Below, piece after piece: positions 23,680 to 34,423 of a stretch of 64,000 bases of DNA. The translations under genes and the position numbers were made by a program. Source of the DNA: Inonotus obliquus (taxonomy: Eukaryota > Basidiomycota > Agaricomycetes > Hymenochaetales > Hymenochaetaceae). The notes under the pieces were generated by a model that was not told where the DNA came from, made no database searches, and was given only the letters and a program-made list of their open reading frames with translations. Where the stretch lies: the NCBI GenBank assembly GCA_032164295.1, contig JAJHTX010000012.1, positions 930,001-994,000 on the forward strand, in the 5' to 3' direction. The stretch's first letter is position 1, and each line of letters begins with the position of its first letter.

Positions 23680-24549
23680 TCATATGGTATGGTCTTCAGC
23701 GAGAAGAGTGTCCTTTGACAAATTTGGTGAAGTAGGAATGTATATGTACCCATCCTTTCCCGCTGTAGCGGTTATAGATTGTGTGCCCCAATGGGGCGAT
23801 TACTGAGAGAAAGAAGAGAACAAACACGAACGAGCCTTTGGCACGTCGAAGGACAACTAGTCCGTGTCCACTGAGATGTTTATAGTGTGTCCAGTGAGCC
23901 CTCGTCTCAGGAAGGCGCCGGTGAAGAAGAAGACGCTACTAGTACCCTCATCATTAAGTTTCGTGGTCGTGGTCGGTCGTTTCATCGTAAGTGACACGTG
24001 ATAAGCCGGCTTCCCCTCTCCCTTTATCTAAATACAGAAGTCATGTCCCACGGTATCGAGATGATGTACCACGTGAAAGACGCGTCGCGTTTCACCGAAA
24101 TTCGAATTCAATTTTAAACCGCGATGCCTGGTAATAATGGTCAATCAAACTGCAAACACTTCGGCGCCGCATAGCAAAGTTCTATATTATTCAGTAAGCG
24201 AATTTACTTAGAGTCTCCCAAGGGAGCAATATAGTCAGTGTGCATTGGTCACTTCTCCGTGACAATGCCTCTTGACCAAGAATAGCGCCAGATACTAGGA
24301 GTGAAAAATAGGGCTGAGGACACACTGAGTTTCGTGATTTTAAGTCACTGACACCCTCTACTGTGTACGCTCAACCTTGTCGTGAGATAGTCTACAGAAG
24401 CCTCAAAGAAAGGGTCCAATTTTTGATTGAGAAACCAAACGGTATCAACGCAGACGAATCAAGTCACAGGAACCGGACGGCATGGACTACATAATGATAC
24501 AAAGCTAGCCAATGAACAGAAAATGAAGTGGTCTTTAAACTCGCTTTCG

Positions 24550-24591
24550 TCAGGGCCATTGACGGATATACTGTAGCGCTCTGTGGCCGTT

Positions 24592-24622
<31 letters not shown>

Positions 24623-25037
24623 GGTCTGGGAGGAGTGCTACTGACCGCCCACGAGTCGGCTATGTCCTCACCAGGCTGTTCAATCCAGGTGGTTGCGGGG
24701 AAGTCGCGAATGATCTCAACCCAGCTCGACTCGTGGGACTCCTCGCTGGCATCATAATCCGCTTCATACGGGTCATCGTTAACAAGACTCCTGCGTCTGC
24801 TTCGCACATAATCTTCCTAACCCTCCTCTGAGACTCGCGTCAAAACCTTACGCATAGAGATGAAATCATGAGAGTCAGTAGGAAGTGCACGCAGATATGT
24901 TTGGGCCCGTGACAAGGAGGTAGAATGAATGTGGTCCTGGACTTTGGATGGATGTGGATGTACGAGTCAGCCCTTGTGAGTGTTGGAAAAGGTAGAGAAG
25001 AGAATCCATCTAGCAGGGCGAGGAGTTCGAGTATCAT
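24550..25037 (-). pseudogene. Array ORF family 3, truncated copy with poly-G tract
   Basis: Minus-strand frame RSRRRSLVNDDPYEADYDAS and SSWVEIIRDFPATTWIEQP matches the copy at 22.1 kb. The rest of the C-terminal part has been replaced after about 24,660 by a GT repeat and an 18-base G run (24,607-24,624). An upstream piece with SRAQTYLRALPTDSHDFISM is present (about 24,850-24,920). Confidence 0.5.
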
Positions 25038-25167
25038 CTCGATAGCTTATTCGAGGTCGAAGAGGCAATTTGACCAATGAAAGCTATGGCAACGCATGGG
25101 CAATACACTCACTCAGTCATTTGATCTTACATAGTCGAGCAGGACATTGTGAAACTCACTGGATCAC

Positions 25168-25359
25168 ATGGGCCATTATAAGGGTTGCAGAGACACTCAG
25201 AGGGCTACATATTGTATTCAAGAACGCCATGACGAGGTTGACGACCAGCACCAGGCGGCTGACAGTAACTTTGCTATCCAGACGAGGTCAGTTCAAGCGC
25301 TTCATGCGTGGACCGAGTGGTTTAGATCCATGGCTAAAGAAAAAGGGAAATCATGTTAA
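25168..25359 (+). CDS. Array ORF family 2, copy before D
   Basis: 63 codons, MGHYKGCRDTQRATYCIQ to WFRSMAKEKGKSC. Same frame and length as the copies at 21.4 and 50.2 kb. Function unknown; expression not assured. Confidence 0.35.
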   Translation: MGHYKGCRDTQRATYCIQERHDEVDDQHQAADSNFAIQTRSVQALHAWTEWFRSMAKEKGKSC

Positions 25360-25592
25360 TATAAGAAAATTTCCTAGATTCCGCAGTCCGGCCACTAATC
25401 CTTATCGATGAGAGTGAAAAATTCAAGAGGTGTAGATGCCAAGCAACGGAGAGCGGAGTCATTCACACGAGGATTCCGAATATGGAAACCAGCACAATGA
25501 ACAGATAATAGGACCCTGTCAAAGGCTACTGGGCCACTACTGTGATTAATGTCACAATGTCTAAGCGTGTCGCGTGTACCGTTTTTTTACAG

Positions 25593-25599
25593 TATAAAA
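25593..25599 (+). promoter_or_regulatory. TATA box of family copy D
   Basis: TATAAAA 142 bp before the ATG at 25735. Confidence 0.5.
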
Positions 25600-25734
25600 A
25601 GGTGAGCGGTGTGCGGCATTGGTTGGTAGTAGAAATCATCTTCCTTCCACTCTCCCGACTGGCTCGTGCGTATTTTCGAGTTTATCCATTTCATCGCTGA
25701 GAATACATCTTCACTTCTAGTACAGAAAATAACA

Positions 25735-26252
25735 ATGCGCGTGCGATTTGCTCTGCCCGAACCTGCAGACTCGAAGCCACATGAGGATGCAATGTCTTCC
25801 TGGAGAATGTGTGATACGATCGAGCACGAGGCTTCACTGTTTCTCCGGTACGTACGATCTTTTGTGCAATCGCCCAAGACCTAAAATCCGCTTATGATTT
25901 CACCCTTAGTGAACAACATAAACGAATTATAGGACCAGTGCCATTCCATGCGGTGCATTGGCAGGAAAAGATCCATCTCAAACTGCGTCTCGAGGCTTTC
26001 ATCCAGCTGTCAGAGATTTATGTGATCAAGGTCCAGGCGCTCTTAAGAGTGAAAGCGCGCACCGAACACCTCCGTCGCTCCGCTCAAGCTTTGATCTCGC
26101 GCAAAGCTAAGAGTTTAGTCCGCTTCTACATGGATCGTATGGCGGAAGAAGTACTCCGGGAGTTGAAGGCAAAGGAGGCTGAGGAGAAGGAGATTTTAGA
26201 GGATGTCTCCGATGTCGCAAAAGACATCATGAAGCTAGGTCGCGCTGACTAA
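25735..26252 (+). CDS. Helical charged protein, array family copy D
   Basis: Not recognised. Exons 25735-25847 (113 nt) and 25910-26252 (343 nt), 151 aa. Two codons shorter in exon 1 than copies A, B, C, E and F, without loss of frame. It starts MRVRFALPEPADSKPHEDAM. Exon 2 has HKRIIGPVPFHAVHWQEK and ARTEHLRRSAQALISRKAKS. It forms a subfamily with copy G. The donor is GTACGT instead of GTGCGT. Downstream, its 3' flank is interrupted at 26,621 by the CACTA-like element and resumes at 42,157. Confidence 0.7.
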
Positions 26253-26621
26253 TCTTCACGGAATGGTCTTCCTTGAGAAGAGTGCACTGTAACAGATGTG
26301 GTGAAGTAGGAATGTGTATGTACCCATCCTTTCCCGCTGCAGCGGTTATAGATTGTGTGCCTCGATGGGGCGATTACTGAGAGAAACAAGAGAACGAGCC
26401 TTTGGCACGTCGAAGGACAACTAGTCCGTGTCCATCAAGGTGTTTATAGTATGTCCAGTGAGCCCTCGTCTCAGGAAGGCGCCGGTGAAGAAGAAGACGC
26501 TACTAGTACCCTCATCATTAAGTTTCGTGGTCGTGGTCGGTCGTTTCATCGTAAGTGACACGTGATGAGCCGATTTCCCCTCTCCCTTTATCTAAATACA
26601 GAAGACATGTCCCACGGCCAC

Positions 26622-27135
26622 CACGGCGGGCAAATCAGAATGGAGGTGAGGTCGGAATTTTAAATGTTTTTTTTGCCGTCATTTTATGTAAATGCCGGTA
26701 AGCATATTGACCCGTAAGATATTTTAAATATAAACCACGTGTCGATATTTTAAATGTCGATTTGCATATCAACTTCACTCTGATATTTTAAGTATCGATA
26801 GACTTATATTTTATATATCAATTAGGATATCTACTTGGCAATATTTTAAATATAAATTAGTATATCTACTTGGCTGATATTTAAAATATACAATAGAATA
26901 TCATCCTGGTTCATATTATAAGTGTCGTCCGGGTAGATATTGAGCGGGCAATGGGAGGGCAATGGGAGGGCGAGGGGAGGGTGAGGGGAGGGTGGTGAGC
27001 AGGCGACGGGAGAGCGATGGGCAGGTGATGAGAGGGCAACGAGAGAGCAAGGAGTGGGCGATGAGAGGGCAACGAGAGGGCGATGGGAGGCGATGAGAGG
27101 GTGATGGGAGGGCGGTGAGCAGGCGGTGAGTGGAA
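26622..27135 (+). repeat. Left terminal inverted repeat with subterminal repeats
   Basis: From 26,650 to 26,935 the motif ATATTTTAAATAT and variants (GATATTTTAAATGTCGAT) recur about every 30-50 bp. From 26,940 to 27,130 a G-rich minisatellite of GGGAGGGCGATG-type 10-12 bp units follows. The complement of both parts forms the right end. Confidence 0.85.
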
Positions 27136-27161
27136 GCCATCCTCACCACTTTCACTGTCAT

Positions 27162-27545
27162 CTAATCTAGTGCCGCAATGTGCTTGTTCATTCTGTTGCT
27201 TCTTTGGTGTAGGTCTCTCCAAGAGCTGCTCATAGAATCCAGGTAAACTTCCGTCAAACAGATGCAATTTCCTTCTTTCCAGAAATGATCAATGCACCGT
27301 ACGCGATAATTCTCTTCTGACCTCACAAAGGGATTACCCTCAATCCAAACTTCCTGTGTGTTTGGAAGATCGGCCAGCCTTCCAACTTCGCCGCTCTCGT
27401 CGATAAGATTATATTGTAAATCGCAATGTTCCAATGCCACGAGTCTCCCGAACCCCCATAGTGAGTCTAATCGATTACGCGCAAGATTAAGAGCGAGTAT
27501 CCGTCCTGATTTGGTGTAAATACCCAGGACGGAGTCAACCATGTT
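27162..27545 (-). pseudogene. Captured LRR-protein gene fragment, C-terminal part
   Basis: Minus-strand frame MVDSVLGIYTKSGRILALNL, ARNRLDSLWGFGRLVALEHC, then LPNTQEVWIEGNPF and NYRVRCIDHFWKEGN; after a break comes DGSLPGFYE. These are leucine-rich repeats capped by a conserved end found in a fungal LRR protein. The fragment directly follows the cyclin piece; the junction is near 27,545. The N-terminal part of what looks like the same gene lies at 28,990-29,265 and 40,920-41,031. The identity of the parent gene is inferred from memory of the family. Confidence 0.6.
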
Positions 27546-28985
27546 GGGCTCATCGTAAATCTGTCAGGGTTTCCTGGCAAATGTGACATGCAAATATGAA
27601 CGATGCGAGAGCAAGAGCAGAGGGCGAGAATTCGGTGAAGTTGCGATAGAAAAGGGTAACTTCCATAAGAAATCTTGCGACATGCTGAACCTTCATACTC
27701 TCTTCAAACGAGCCATGGCAATAGAATCGAAGCCAAGCTTCTGTGGTTGGATGACCCGACGTCCACTGAATGGTAGTAAGAACGTGCCCTTCCATCTGGA
27801 TGAAGGCGGATTCGTCATAGGTCTCATGGCAGTGTTAGGATGGACGAGGTGGCGGTGCACACTCGAGGCCTGTTCTCACAAAGATTGTCTGGTTAAACCA
27901 AGACAACCTCTACACTGTCTTTGAGGGGGAGTACACAGTCATCGGCGACGTACGTCTAAGGTGGAGGACCTTGAGTAATGCGCGCGTCTAGGAACAGTAT
28001 ATGACTAAGACATCGTGGTGGTAAGTAGATTGAATAAACTAAGTAAGTACAAGAGAGGAATACCTAAGACATTGTGGTGGTAAGTAGAAGAGTCAAGTGG
28101 GGAAGACGAGACAAGATCTATCTACTTATATACACCTGGATTGTGGGAAGGTATTACTCTAAGAAGGTGCTGCGCAGCAGCATAACAATATAAACAAACA
28201 AACAATGGGGCCCGATGAGTCAGCAAGAATGAGTAAGGGTGAGTAAGCGTCGTCAGGTTGGGGTGGAATTAGTAATGCAGTATTAGTAATATATCGGGAT
28301 GGGGCGGAGGGAGTCATAAGGTATTAGTAATGAAAGGAACTTAGTAATATAATGGAATACGAAAAATAAGAAAAGATGAAAAAAGGAAAAGCGTTCTTAC
28401 AGGCAGATCACAGCCAGGTCAGTTGGATGGCACGCATTCTTTCGCATCCTCGAATTTTGCAGCTATCCACAACGCCGCACAACCAACTGGTTGGTAATGC
28501 TTTGTATACACAATACGATGCAAAACATATCGGTCGACGATGTTCATGGTAAGGTAAAGAGTCTTGAGTCGAATTCGGAAAGTAAAATGAATCTCAATAA
28601 GAAAGTCGACAAGACAAGGCCGTTTGATTTCTAGTTGCTGATCCATAGCTGAAGCAGAGCCCATTGTGTAGTTCTATGCATTGACACTTGGCATTTAGAA
28701 TGGGAGTGAGTCACGTAAGCAAGTCACTTTTCAATGACTGACCTCCATTTCTCACATATAACGGCATATCTCTTCGCGGTACTTGTTCTCAACGTAAATG
28801 CCTTCTCTCCTGAAGGCGGCTCGTTAAGCCTCACAGTGTCACATCCGCTGTAGCTTGGCCTTCAAGATAGCTGGAATCTTGCGAGAAGGGGCTGGAGAGT
28901 CCTTGCAGTGGGATTTCTGAATACTGTCACAGTGAGGAGATGGTCGCTTCTTGGAATAGAACTGGTTCCTATCAGGATGAGTGGA
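27546..28985 (-). pseudogene. Captured cyclin gene (B-type-like), frameshifted and split by a solo LTR
   Basis: Minus strand. The N-terminal cyclin box is MDQQLEIKRPCLVDFLIEIH, RLKTLYLTMNIVDRYVLHR and VGCAALWIAAKFEDAKECVP. After the solo LTR it continues ICHETYDESAFIQMEGHVL, TIQWTSGHPTTEAWLRFYC and QHVARFLMEVTLFYRNF, then a stop. Just before the LTR, VPSN is followed by TGA where one base appears lost. Upstream YREEICRYM and a probable intron (about 28,650-28,740) show capture from genomic DNA, not from mRNA. Cyclins activate cyclin-dependent kinases; this copy cannot encode a full one. Confidence 0.75.
27833..28401 (-). mobile_element. Solo LTR of a Ty3/gypsy-related element
   Basis: 569 bp, TGTTAGGATG at the left to CGTTCTTACA at the right, flanked by the 5-bp duplication GGCAG (27828-27832 and 28402-28406). 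The reverse strand resembles the LTR of the gypsy element at 29,266: both share ACTCATTCTTGCTGACT, CGGGCCCCATTGTT and CTGCTGCGCAGCA. It sits inside the captured cyclin gene. Confidence 0.85.
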
Positions 28986-28989
28986 AATA

Positions 28990-29265
28990 GAAGATACGTC
29001 CTTCATGCTGAGAAAGGATGGTTTTGAAACTGCGGGAAATGAGGAACAAAATGACTCCACAATGGAAAACGTGCCAGACTTATCCTTGCCAGGGCCCAAA
29101 TGAATATAACTAAAGGGTCGCGAGAGATTATCCAGTTGGACGTGGGGAGTACCGACATCGATTCTGAGTGCTTCTGATCGCATCAGAAGATAGAATAAGT
29201 GGTGGGTATCGATTGAGAGGACGACCAGATTTACGAAACCCAACCAAGCGGATTGAGCATGCAGC
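28990..29265 (-). pseudogene. Captured LRR-protein gene fragment, N-terminal part (second piece)
   Basis: Minus-strand frame SAWLGFVNLVVLSIDTHHLF, YLLMRSEALRIDVGTPHVQL, SRPFSYIHLGPGKDKSGTF. It continues, across the gypsy insertion and its GCAGC duplication, the frame at 40,920-41,031. After about AVSKPSFLS the text changes character and leads in frame into KKRPSPHCDSIQKSHC, probably the start of the cyclin piece, so the element may have made an LRR-cyclin fusion. Confidence 0.5.
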
Positions 29266-29819
29266 TGTTACAACACCTTTTCCATTTCCTTTATACGGCC
29301 TTTCTTTTATTTTCGTCAAATGCATATTTACATTCCTTACTTAATATATACAGGCTTAGCTAATTACAATCTATAACAACTTTATCCCGCCATTCCCTTT
29401 TGTTCTATTTCCCATTCTATTATTACTCATTCTTGCTGACTCATTATTCTTCTTTCCGTTTAACCCAACGATGCTTACTCATCTTTACTCATTCTTGCTG
29501 ACTTGTCGGGCCCCATTGTTCATTTGTTCATATTTGCTTACTGCTGCGCAGCATCTATTTAGAGTAGAACTTACCCGCGACCAAAGTGAATGTAAGGCTG
29601 GATCAGAGAGCTAGGGATTCCCCACTCTCTTGTTCTAGTACTATCACCAACGTCGCAGGTAAGTCGTACAAATACTTGTACCTTAGTTAGACATGCTAAT
29701 CTAGTACTATCACCTACGTTGCAGACTCCGGTCTCTTGTGATTAAGTGGTAGCTCGTCTTCTTGCTTGTCGACATCTCCAATCCTGTGATCGACGTCTCT
29801 GACTGCGCAAGGCGTAACA
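29266..29819 (+). repeat. 5' LTR of the gypsy element
   Basis: 554 bp, TGTTACAACACC to GGCGTAACA, with a perfect 6-bp terminal inverted repeat (TGTTAC/GTAACA). Confidence 0.92.
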
Positions 29820-30141
29820 TAACAAGAGAGTCTTTTAACTCGTGTCGTAGTTGTCGACGTTAACAACAACTAACTCGTACATGTCTCTGACATCCTCCGT
29901 TCCACCTCTGTTTCTCTCGTTGTCGAAGTCGGTCAGTGGATAGTCGTCGAACCCCTGAGACGTTCGTATACCTACTGTCGTGAAGTGTTGCCCTACGTCC
30001 TTGTTCGACGTAGACAAGACACCTCTCTCTGACAGCGCTACCGTCGGTTGTCGCTTGCGACAAGAAAGTCCAGTAGTGTCTAGCAGTTACTAAATGTTGG
30101 AAAGTCATTCTTTGAAGTGTTGCTGAACCCCCTGAGACGAC

Positions 30142-30963
30142 GTGAGAGTTCACGTGCTATCTGAACGTCGAGTCGATCGACGTTGCATGTCTGGTGTACC
30201 GCGTTCCCTCCGCGAGTATATCAGTTTAATCGAGCTTCATCCCACCCACACTATCTTCGGGTACTACCTCGACGATAACAAACATCTAGTTCCGTTTGAC
30301 GTTGGTATCTACTTCGACGACCCACGTCACTTTCATCGAGTACTCATCTCCTGGGCGCCAACTTTTTGCATTGACGAGCTGTGGACGCCAACGTTAAACG
30401 AATACTCCTCTAATCTTCGACGTTAAACAATCTGGCTCCTCAACGTCGTCGTCGACAATACAAAAAACCCAAGTTGTACATCATCCCTTTCAATTGGCTT
30501 GACTACGATCCAAACGACATTGTTGTAACGACTGACAAATACGGACATTGCCATCCAGTAAAACTCAAATATCGCCCCCAACGTCCAATCGTTGAAGTAA
30601 AACAGGAGGAGGTCGAAGTAAAACTTGAAGAGCTCGACGTCAAGATCGAAGTGAAGGAGGAAGACCTCCTATGTCGACAAAGTGCCTCTAACCCAGGAAC
30701 AGCTAGCCGCACTTCCAAACGGAGCGAAAGTAGACAACTCAGATGACGTTACCGTCACTGACAACGGCAGAGTCCGTGCTTCGTGGTGGTCGGAAAATCT
30801 TAGGTGTTGGACGTCGTGGGCAGACGTAGAACATACGAAGGTTATTAGGTGGAAGCCGAAAGAACCAAAACCGTCAACATCTGCACCAACACCACCTCCC
30901 CAATCTCCCGCTCCCTCGTCACTGTCTCTACCGTCAACGTCAACTGCATTTGGTTTACAGTGA
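30142..30963 (+). pseudogene. Gypsy 5' ORF region upstream of gag, frameshifted
   Basis: Three successive open frames: 30142-30426 (ISLIELHPTHTIFGYYLDDN, SWAPTFCIDELWTP), 30474-30680 (IIPFNWLDYDPNDIVVTTDK, then a Glu/Lys/Val repeat EVKQEEVEVKLEELDVKIE) and 30671-30963 (VPLTQEQLAALPNGAKVDNS, WKPKEPKPSTSAPTPP). They look like one former ORF broken by frameshifts. It lies between the 5' LTR and gag, where gypsy elements usually have only a leader. No family recognised. Confidence 0.5.
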
Positions 30964-30987
30964 ACCCCGTCAAATCCACAAACAACG

Positions 30988-33728
30988 ATGTCGTCGTTCA
31001 CCCAACAACAACTAAAAGACTTCGCTACGCTTATTGCGACGGCAATGGCTACCCAATCCAAACCACCTAAGTTGTCAACGATGAAAGATCTTGGGATCGG
31101 CCGGTATCAGAAGTACCAGACGAGGGGGGTACGATTTAGATGCGTTGGGAGGGCCGGTACGTGGCGGTACTAAGTCGTACAGTCACAGACAAGTCATCAA
31201 GAGAGAATAGTAGGGCCTGGCTGGATTGTTGAGTACAGGAGGCTATAGGTGCCCGCTCAAGAGGCGAAGTATCAGGAGACGATCGATACCGAGACGAATC
31301 CGTCGATACCGAGTCGTCTGGTGTCCGGTATTGCGGTAGAGAGAACGAAGCAGTAGAGAAGACGAGCTGAGGGGGTGTTTCTGATGGGACTAGTTGTGAG
31401 ACGAGAGGCAAGGGCGACGAAGATGATAACGATGACTACTGGTATCGATACCGGCGACTACGAGACGAGACGAATGAACGGGGGCTTGAACAAGATGAGC
31501 AAAACCTGGACCTTCACTCTGGAAGTTCCTCTCAGATTAGCTGGTTCGCTACAGTAGAACATGCAGGCTATAAATACCATAATACCGTAGCCATTCAAGA
31601 TACCAAATGGGGAGTTTTACAAGTCGAATCGTACCACAATCCGGTACAAGAAGGGGAACATAAGATCGAAATGAATGTAAAAATAAAATCAGGGGAAACA
31701 TAAGATGATGAATAAATAAGAAGTTTTATCAGGGGATGGCTAAGAATAGGGTGGGACGAAACAAGAACCCAATGAAAACTCACGACGAGTGATACCGAGG
31801 TAGGGTGGCAGTACCGACGTCGACCAGCGCTAAAATAAGAACATGTCTCAAGCTACTGCATGGGCGCTCCTGGCGATGGCCCTGTTGTCCCCTTCTCCGG
31901 AGAAGCACGTCATCCTGATTTACCTTTGTTCCGGTATCATGATCCGTGTGGCGTCAGTCTGGGCATCTACCGATCGATTGGACGGTGTGCTCCGATGTTG
32001 ACATGTTGGTACAACCTAACCTTAGCAATGGAGTACTCTATCGCTCGGTACCAATCAGTACGCTGGTGATCGTCCCTGGGCATCAATGAGATCGCTTGAG
32101 CCCCTCGATATTGATCGGTACGTGTGGCCTGACTCGACTGGGCATTGCTTGGCTTCCCCTCCGAGTCGGATCAATGGCCTCCTCCGATATCGAAGCAGTG
32201 TATGGCAGACCTGATTCATTTCCCAACCTTCCTCTCGACGTAGATCTCCGAGGGTGTGGTCTCGACCTAGCTCACGTTACGAACTTCGGTACTGGAGTGG
32301 ACCATCGGTATCAACACCAGTATCGTCGGTATCGATGTATGGCGGTTCAGAAGGGCATACCGACAATGATCCAACTCTTTGCAGCAACGTATGGCAGACC
32401 GATCGTATCTTGTGAGCCTTTCCCTCTGGTATAGGCCGTCGAGGGCGTAGTATTGACTAGACGTGGACTATTAGGCATCAATATCAGGATGGGTGGACGG
32501 TACTGTATCGGTATCATCGGTATTGAAGTCTGGTGGTCCGGTACTGTGAGGGAAGACGGGCGTAGGGATTGGTGATTTGGTATTGGCGCAGAAGTCAGGG
32601 ACCAGTTCTCAATCGTTCTTAGCCTTGTCGAATCGCAGAAGCCTCGTACTTTGTTGGAACCATAGGTGTAGATAGGACGGCAGAAGTACCATGGTCCGAA
32701 GAGAAGTAAGAAGCGGTAGAATTGCAGAATTAAGCCCATATCGATCGTAGCCTCCGGTATTACCCTTTATCGCACCACCGACACCATTCACAGGAGGCAA
32801 GAATTACCTCCAATTCCGTCAAGAATGCCTGGCGTACATAAGCGCCAATGACACAAATTCGATCTTCGCTACGGACAAAAAGAAGATCTCATTTGTCCTT
32901 TCATATATGAAGGATGGAACAGCGTCGACGTGGGCTCAGAACTACTACGACGGAATAACGGATGCAAAGGGAACAATTGCGATTGTCGACGCCTTTGACA
33001 AGTTTCTCGAAAAACTCGACCAGTCGTTCAAGGACCCTGGCGAAAAGGACCGGGCTTACACACGATGGGCAGAGATGCATCAAGGAAATGCCGACGCTGG
33101 CGTATTCCTAGCGAATTTCGAAATAGCCATGAGCCAGGCAGGAATTGTAACGATGGACGTCAATGTTGTCCTCCCACAGCTAAAGAAGGCCCTTCGTGAA
33201 GAAGTCGCAACGGCGATCATTCGTCTCCCCAAAACCCCAACAACGTATGATGAAATGAAAGGCTATGCGATAGTCTTTGATGCAAAGGAAAAAGAAGTTC
33301 GTCAGCTGAGACGACAGAATCTACCCTCACAACCACCTCTGCGTCGACAAACCCTCCAGCCGGCACTGCAAAAGCCGACATTGTTCGACCCGTCACACGG
33401 TGACAAAAAGGATGCAACAGGCGTCACTTTTGGCGGTCAAGGCGAACCGATGCAAGTAACTCTTCAACGTCTCCAACGTGATGGAGTGTGCTGGGAATGT
33501 GGCAAGCCAGGTCACATTGCAAGGTGGTGCAAGATGCCCAAGACCCAACAAGCCATCCATGCCGTCGTCGCTGAATTCTCCGACGAAATGAAGGAGCTGC
33601 TGCGAGGTGTGTTGTTTGCGGAAGCAGACATAGCGTCAGCTGCTACGGCTGCGGCACGTCGAATGGAAGAAGAAGAGATTGTCGAAGAAAGTCATACTGA
33701 CGATCAGGATTTTTTGGACAGCCAGTAG
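30988..33728 (+). pseudogene. gag: gag of the gypsy element, split by a 1.67 kb insertion
   Basis: 30988-31098 and 32772-33728 read in one frame when the insertion and one copy of ATC are removed (..STMKDLGI / APPTPFTGG..). The capsid-like region has KNYLQFRQECLAYISAND, SFVLSYMKDGTASTWAQ and WAEMHQGNADAGVFLANFE. A CCHC zinc knuckle CWECGKPGHIARWC lies near 33,490-33,535. The stop TAG is at 33726-33728. It would form the nucleocapsid shell of the particle; here it is interrupted. Confidence 0.85.
31099..32768 (+). mobile_element. GGTA-motif-rich insertion, copy 1 (in gag)
   Basis: 1,670 bp beginning GGCCGGTATCAGAAGTACC and ending CTCCGGTATTACCCTTT, with ATC on both sides (31096-31098, 32769-32771). 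It is dense in GGTA, GGTATC and GGTACC words in both orientations. Contains GGCTATAAATACC, a TATA-like site, near 31,567. No coding region, no clear TIR, no LTR-like TG..CA ends. It is closely related to the insertion at 36,938. Class unknown. Confidence 0.65.
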
Positions 33729-33769
33729 ATGACGTCGATGTCTCTGGCTTAAAATTCTCGGACAATTCG

Positions 33770-34360
33770 TTACACTCCCCAGTAAATTATAATTCGTCAA
33801 ATGTACCACTATTAGATGAGACATTTTCAAATAAAACTGGCAAATTAAAAAACCAAACACAGAGCGAACAATCTGAAGAAAAAGAATTCGACGATGATGA
33901 CTTTGGACTTCTCCTTGACGAACTTGTCAAAGGTCCAGTCGTTAGAAAAGTGGAAGAAGAAAACAAGATAGGATATCGGCAGGAGCTAGACCTATACGTC
34001 GACTTGATTCTTGATGATGGAAGAGTGTTAGACGCCCATGCATTGATACACTCGGGTTGTACAGATTCTTACATCGATGCTGGTTTTGTCAAATGTTACC
34101 AGATCCCGACAAAGGAGCTTCCGTATTCAACGAATGTCATGAATGCTGATGGGACAGTAAACGAAGGGGGCAAGATGACACAATATGTCGAGCTTAACCT
34201 TCGAATTGAGGACCATGAAGAACGGCTGCGTTTACCTGTTCTCACTATTGCGTTGACAAATCTGTTTCTTGGATATTCATGGTTAAATAGGCATAATCTG
34301 TCAATCGACTGGAAATCTGGATGCATCGATTTTGACGATTGTCCAACATCGTGCAAGTGA
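33770..34360 (+). pseudogene. Retroviral-type aspartic protease region of gypsy pol
   Basis: LDLYVDLILDDGRVLDAHAL leads to the active-site loop, which reads IHSGCTDSYID where an Asp-Ser/Thr-Gly is expected, so the catalytic Asp has been replaced by His. Then come the strands VELNLRIEDHEERLRLPVL and LFLGYSWLNRHNLSIDW. The frame ends at a TGA (34358-34360); RT starts in another frame, so pol is frameshifted here. Confidence 0.8.
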
Positions 34361-34423
34361 CATGACACTCCGAAAGCTCGGTATGTTACTCCTCAGTGCA
34401 GAGAATCATCGTGGCCAACATAT

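Noticed and set aside
26911..27267. 118-codon minus ORF ending in Pro/Ser/Leu repeats
   Set aside because: Its second half is the translated minisatellite of the TIR; only the first 20 or so codons belong to the LRR fragment.
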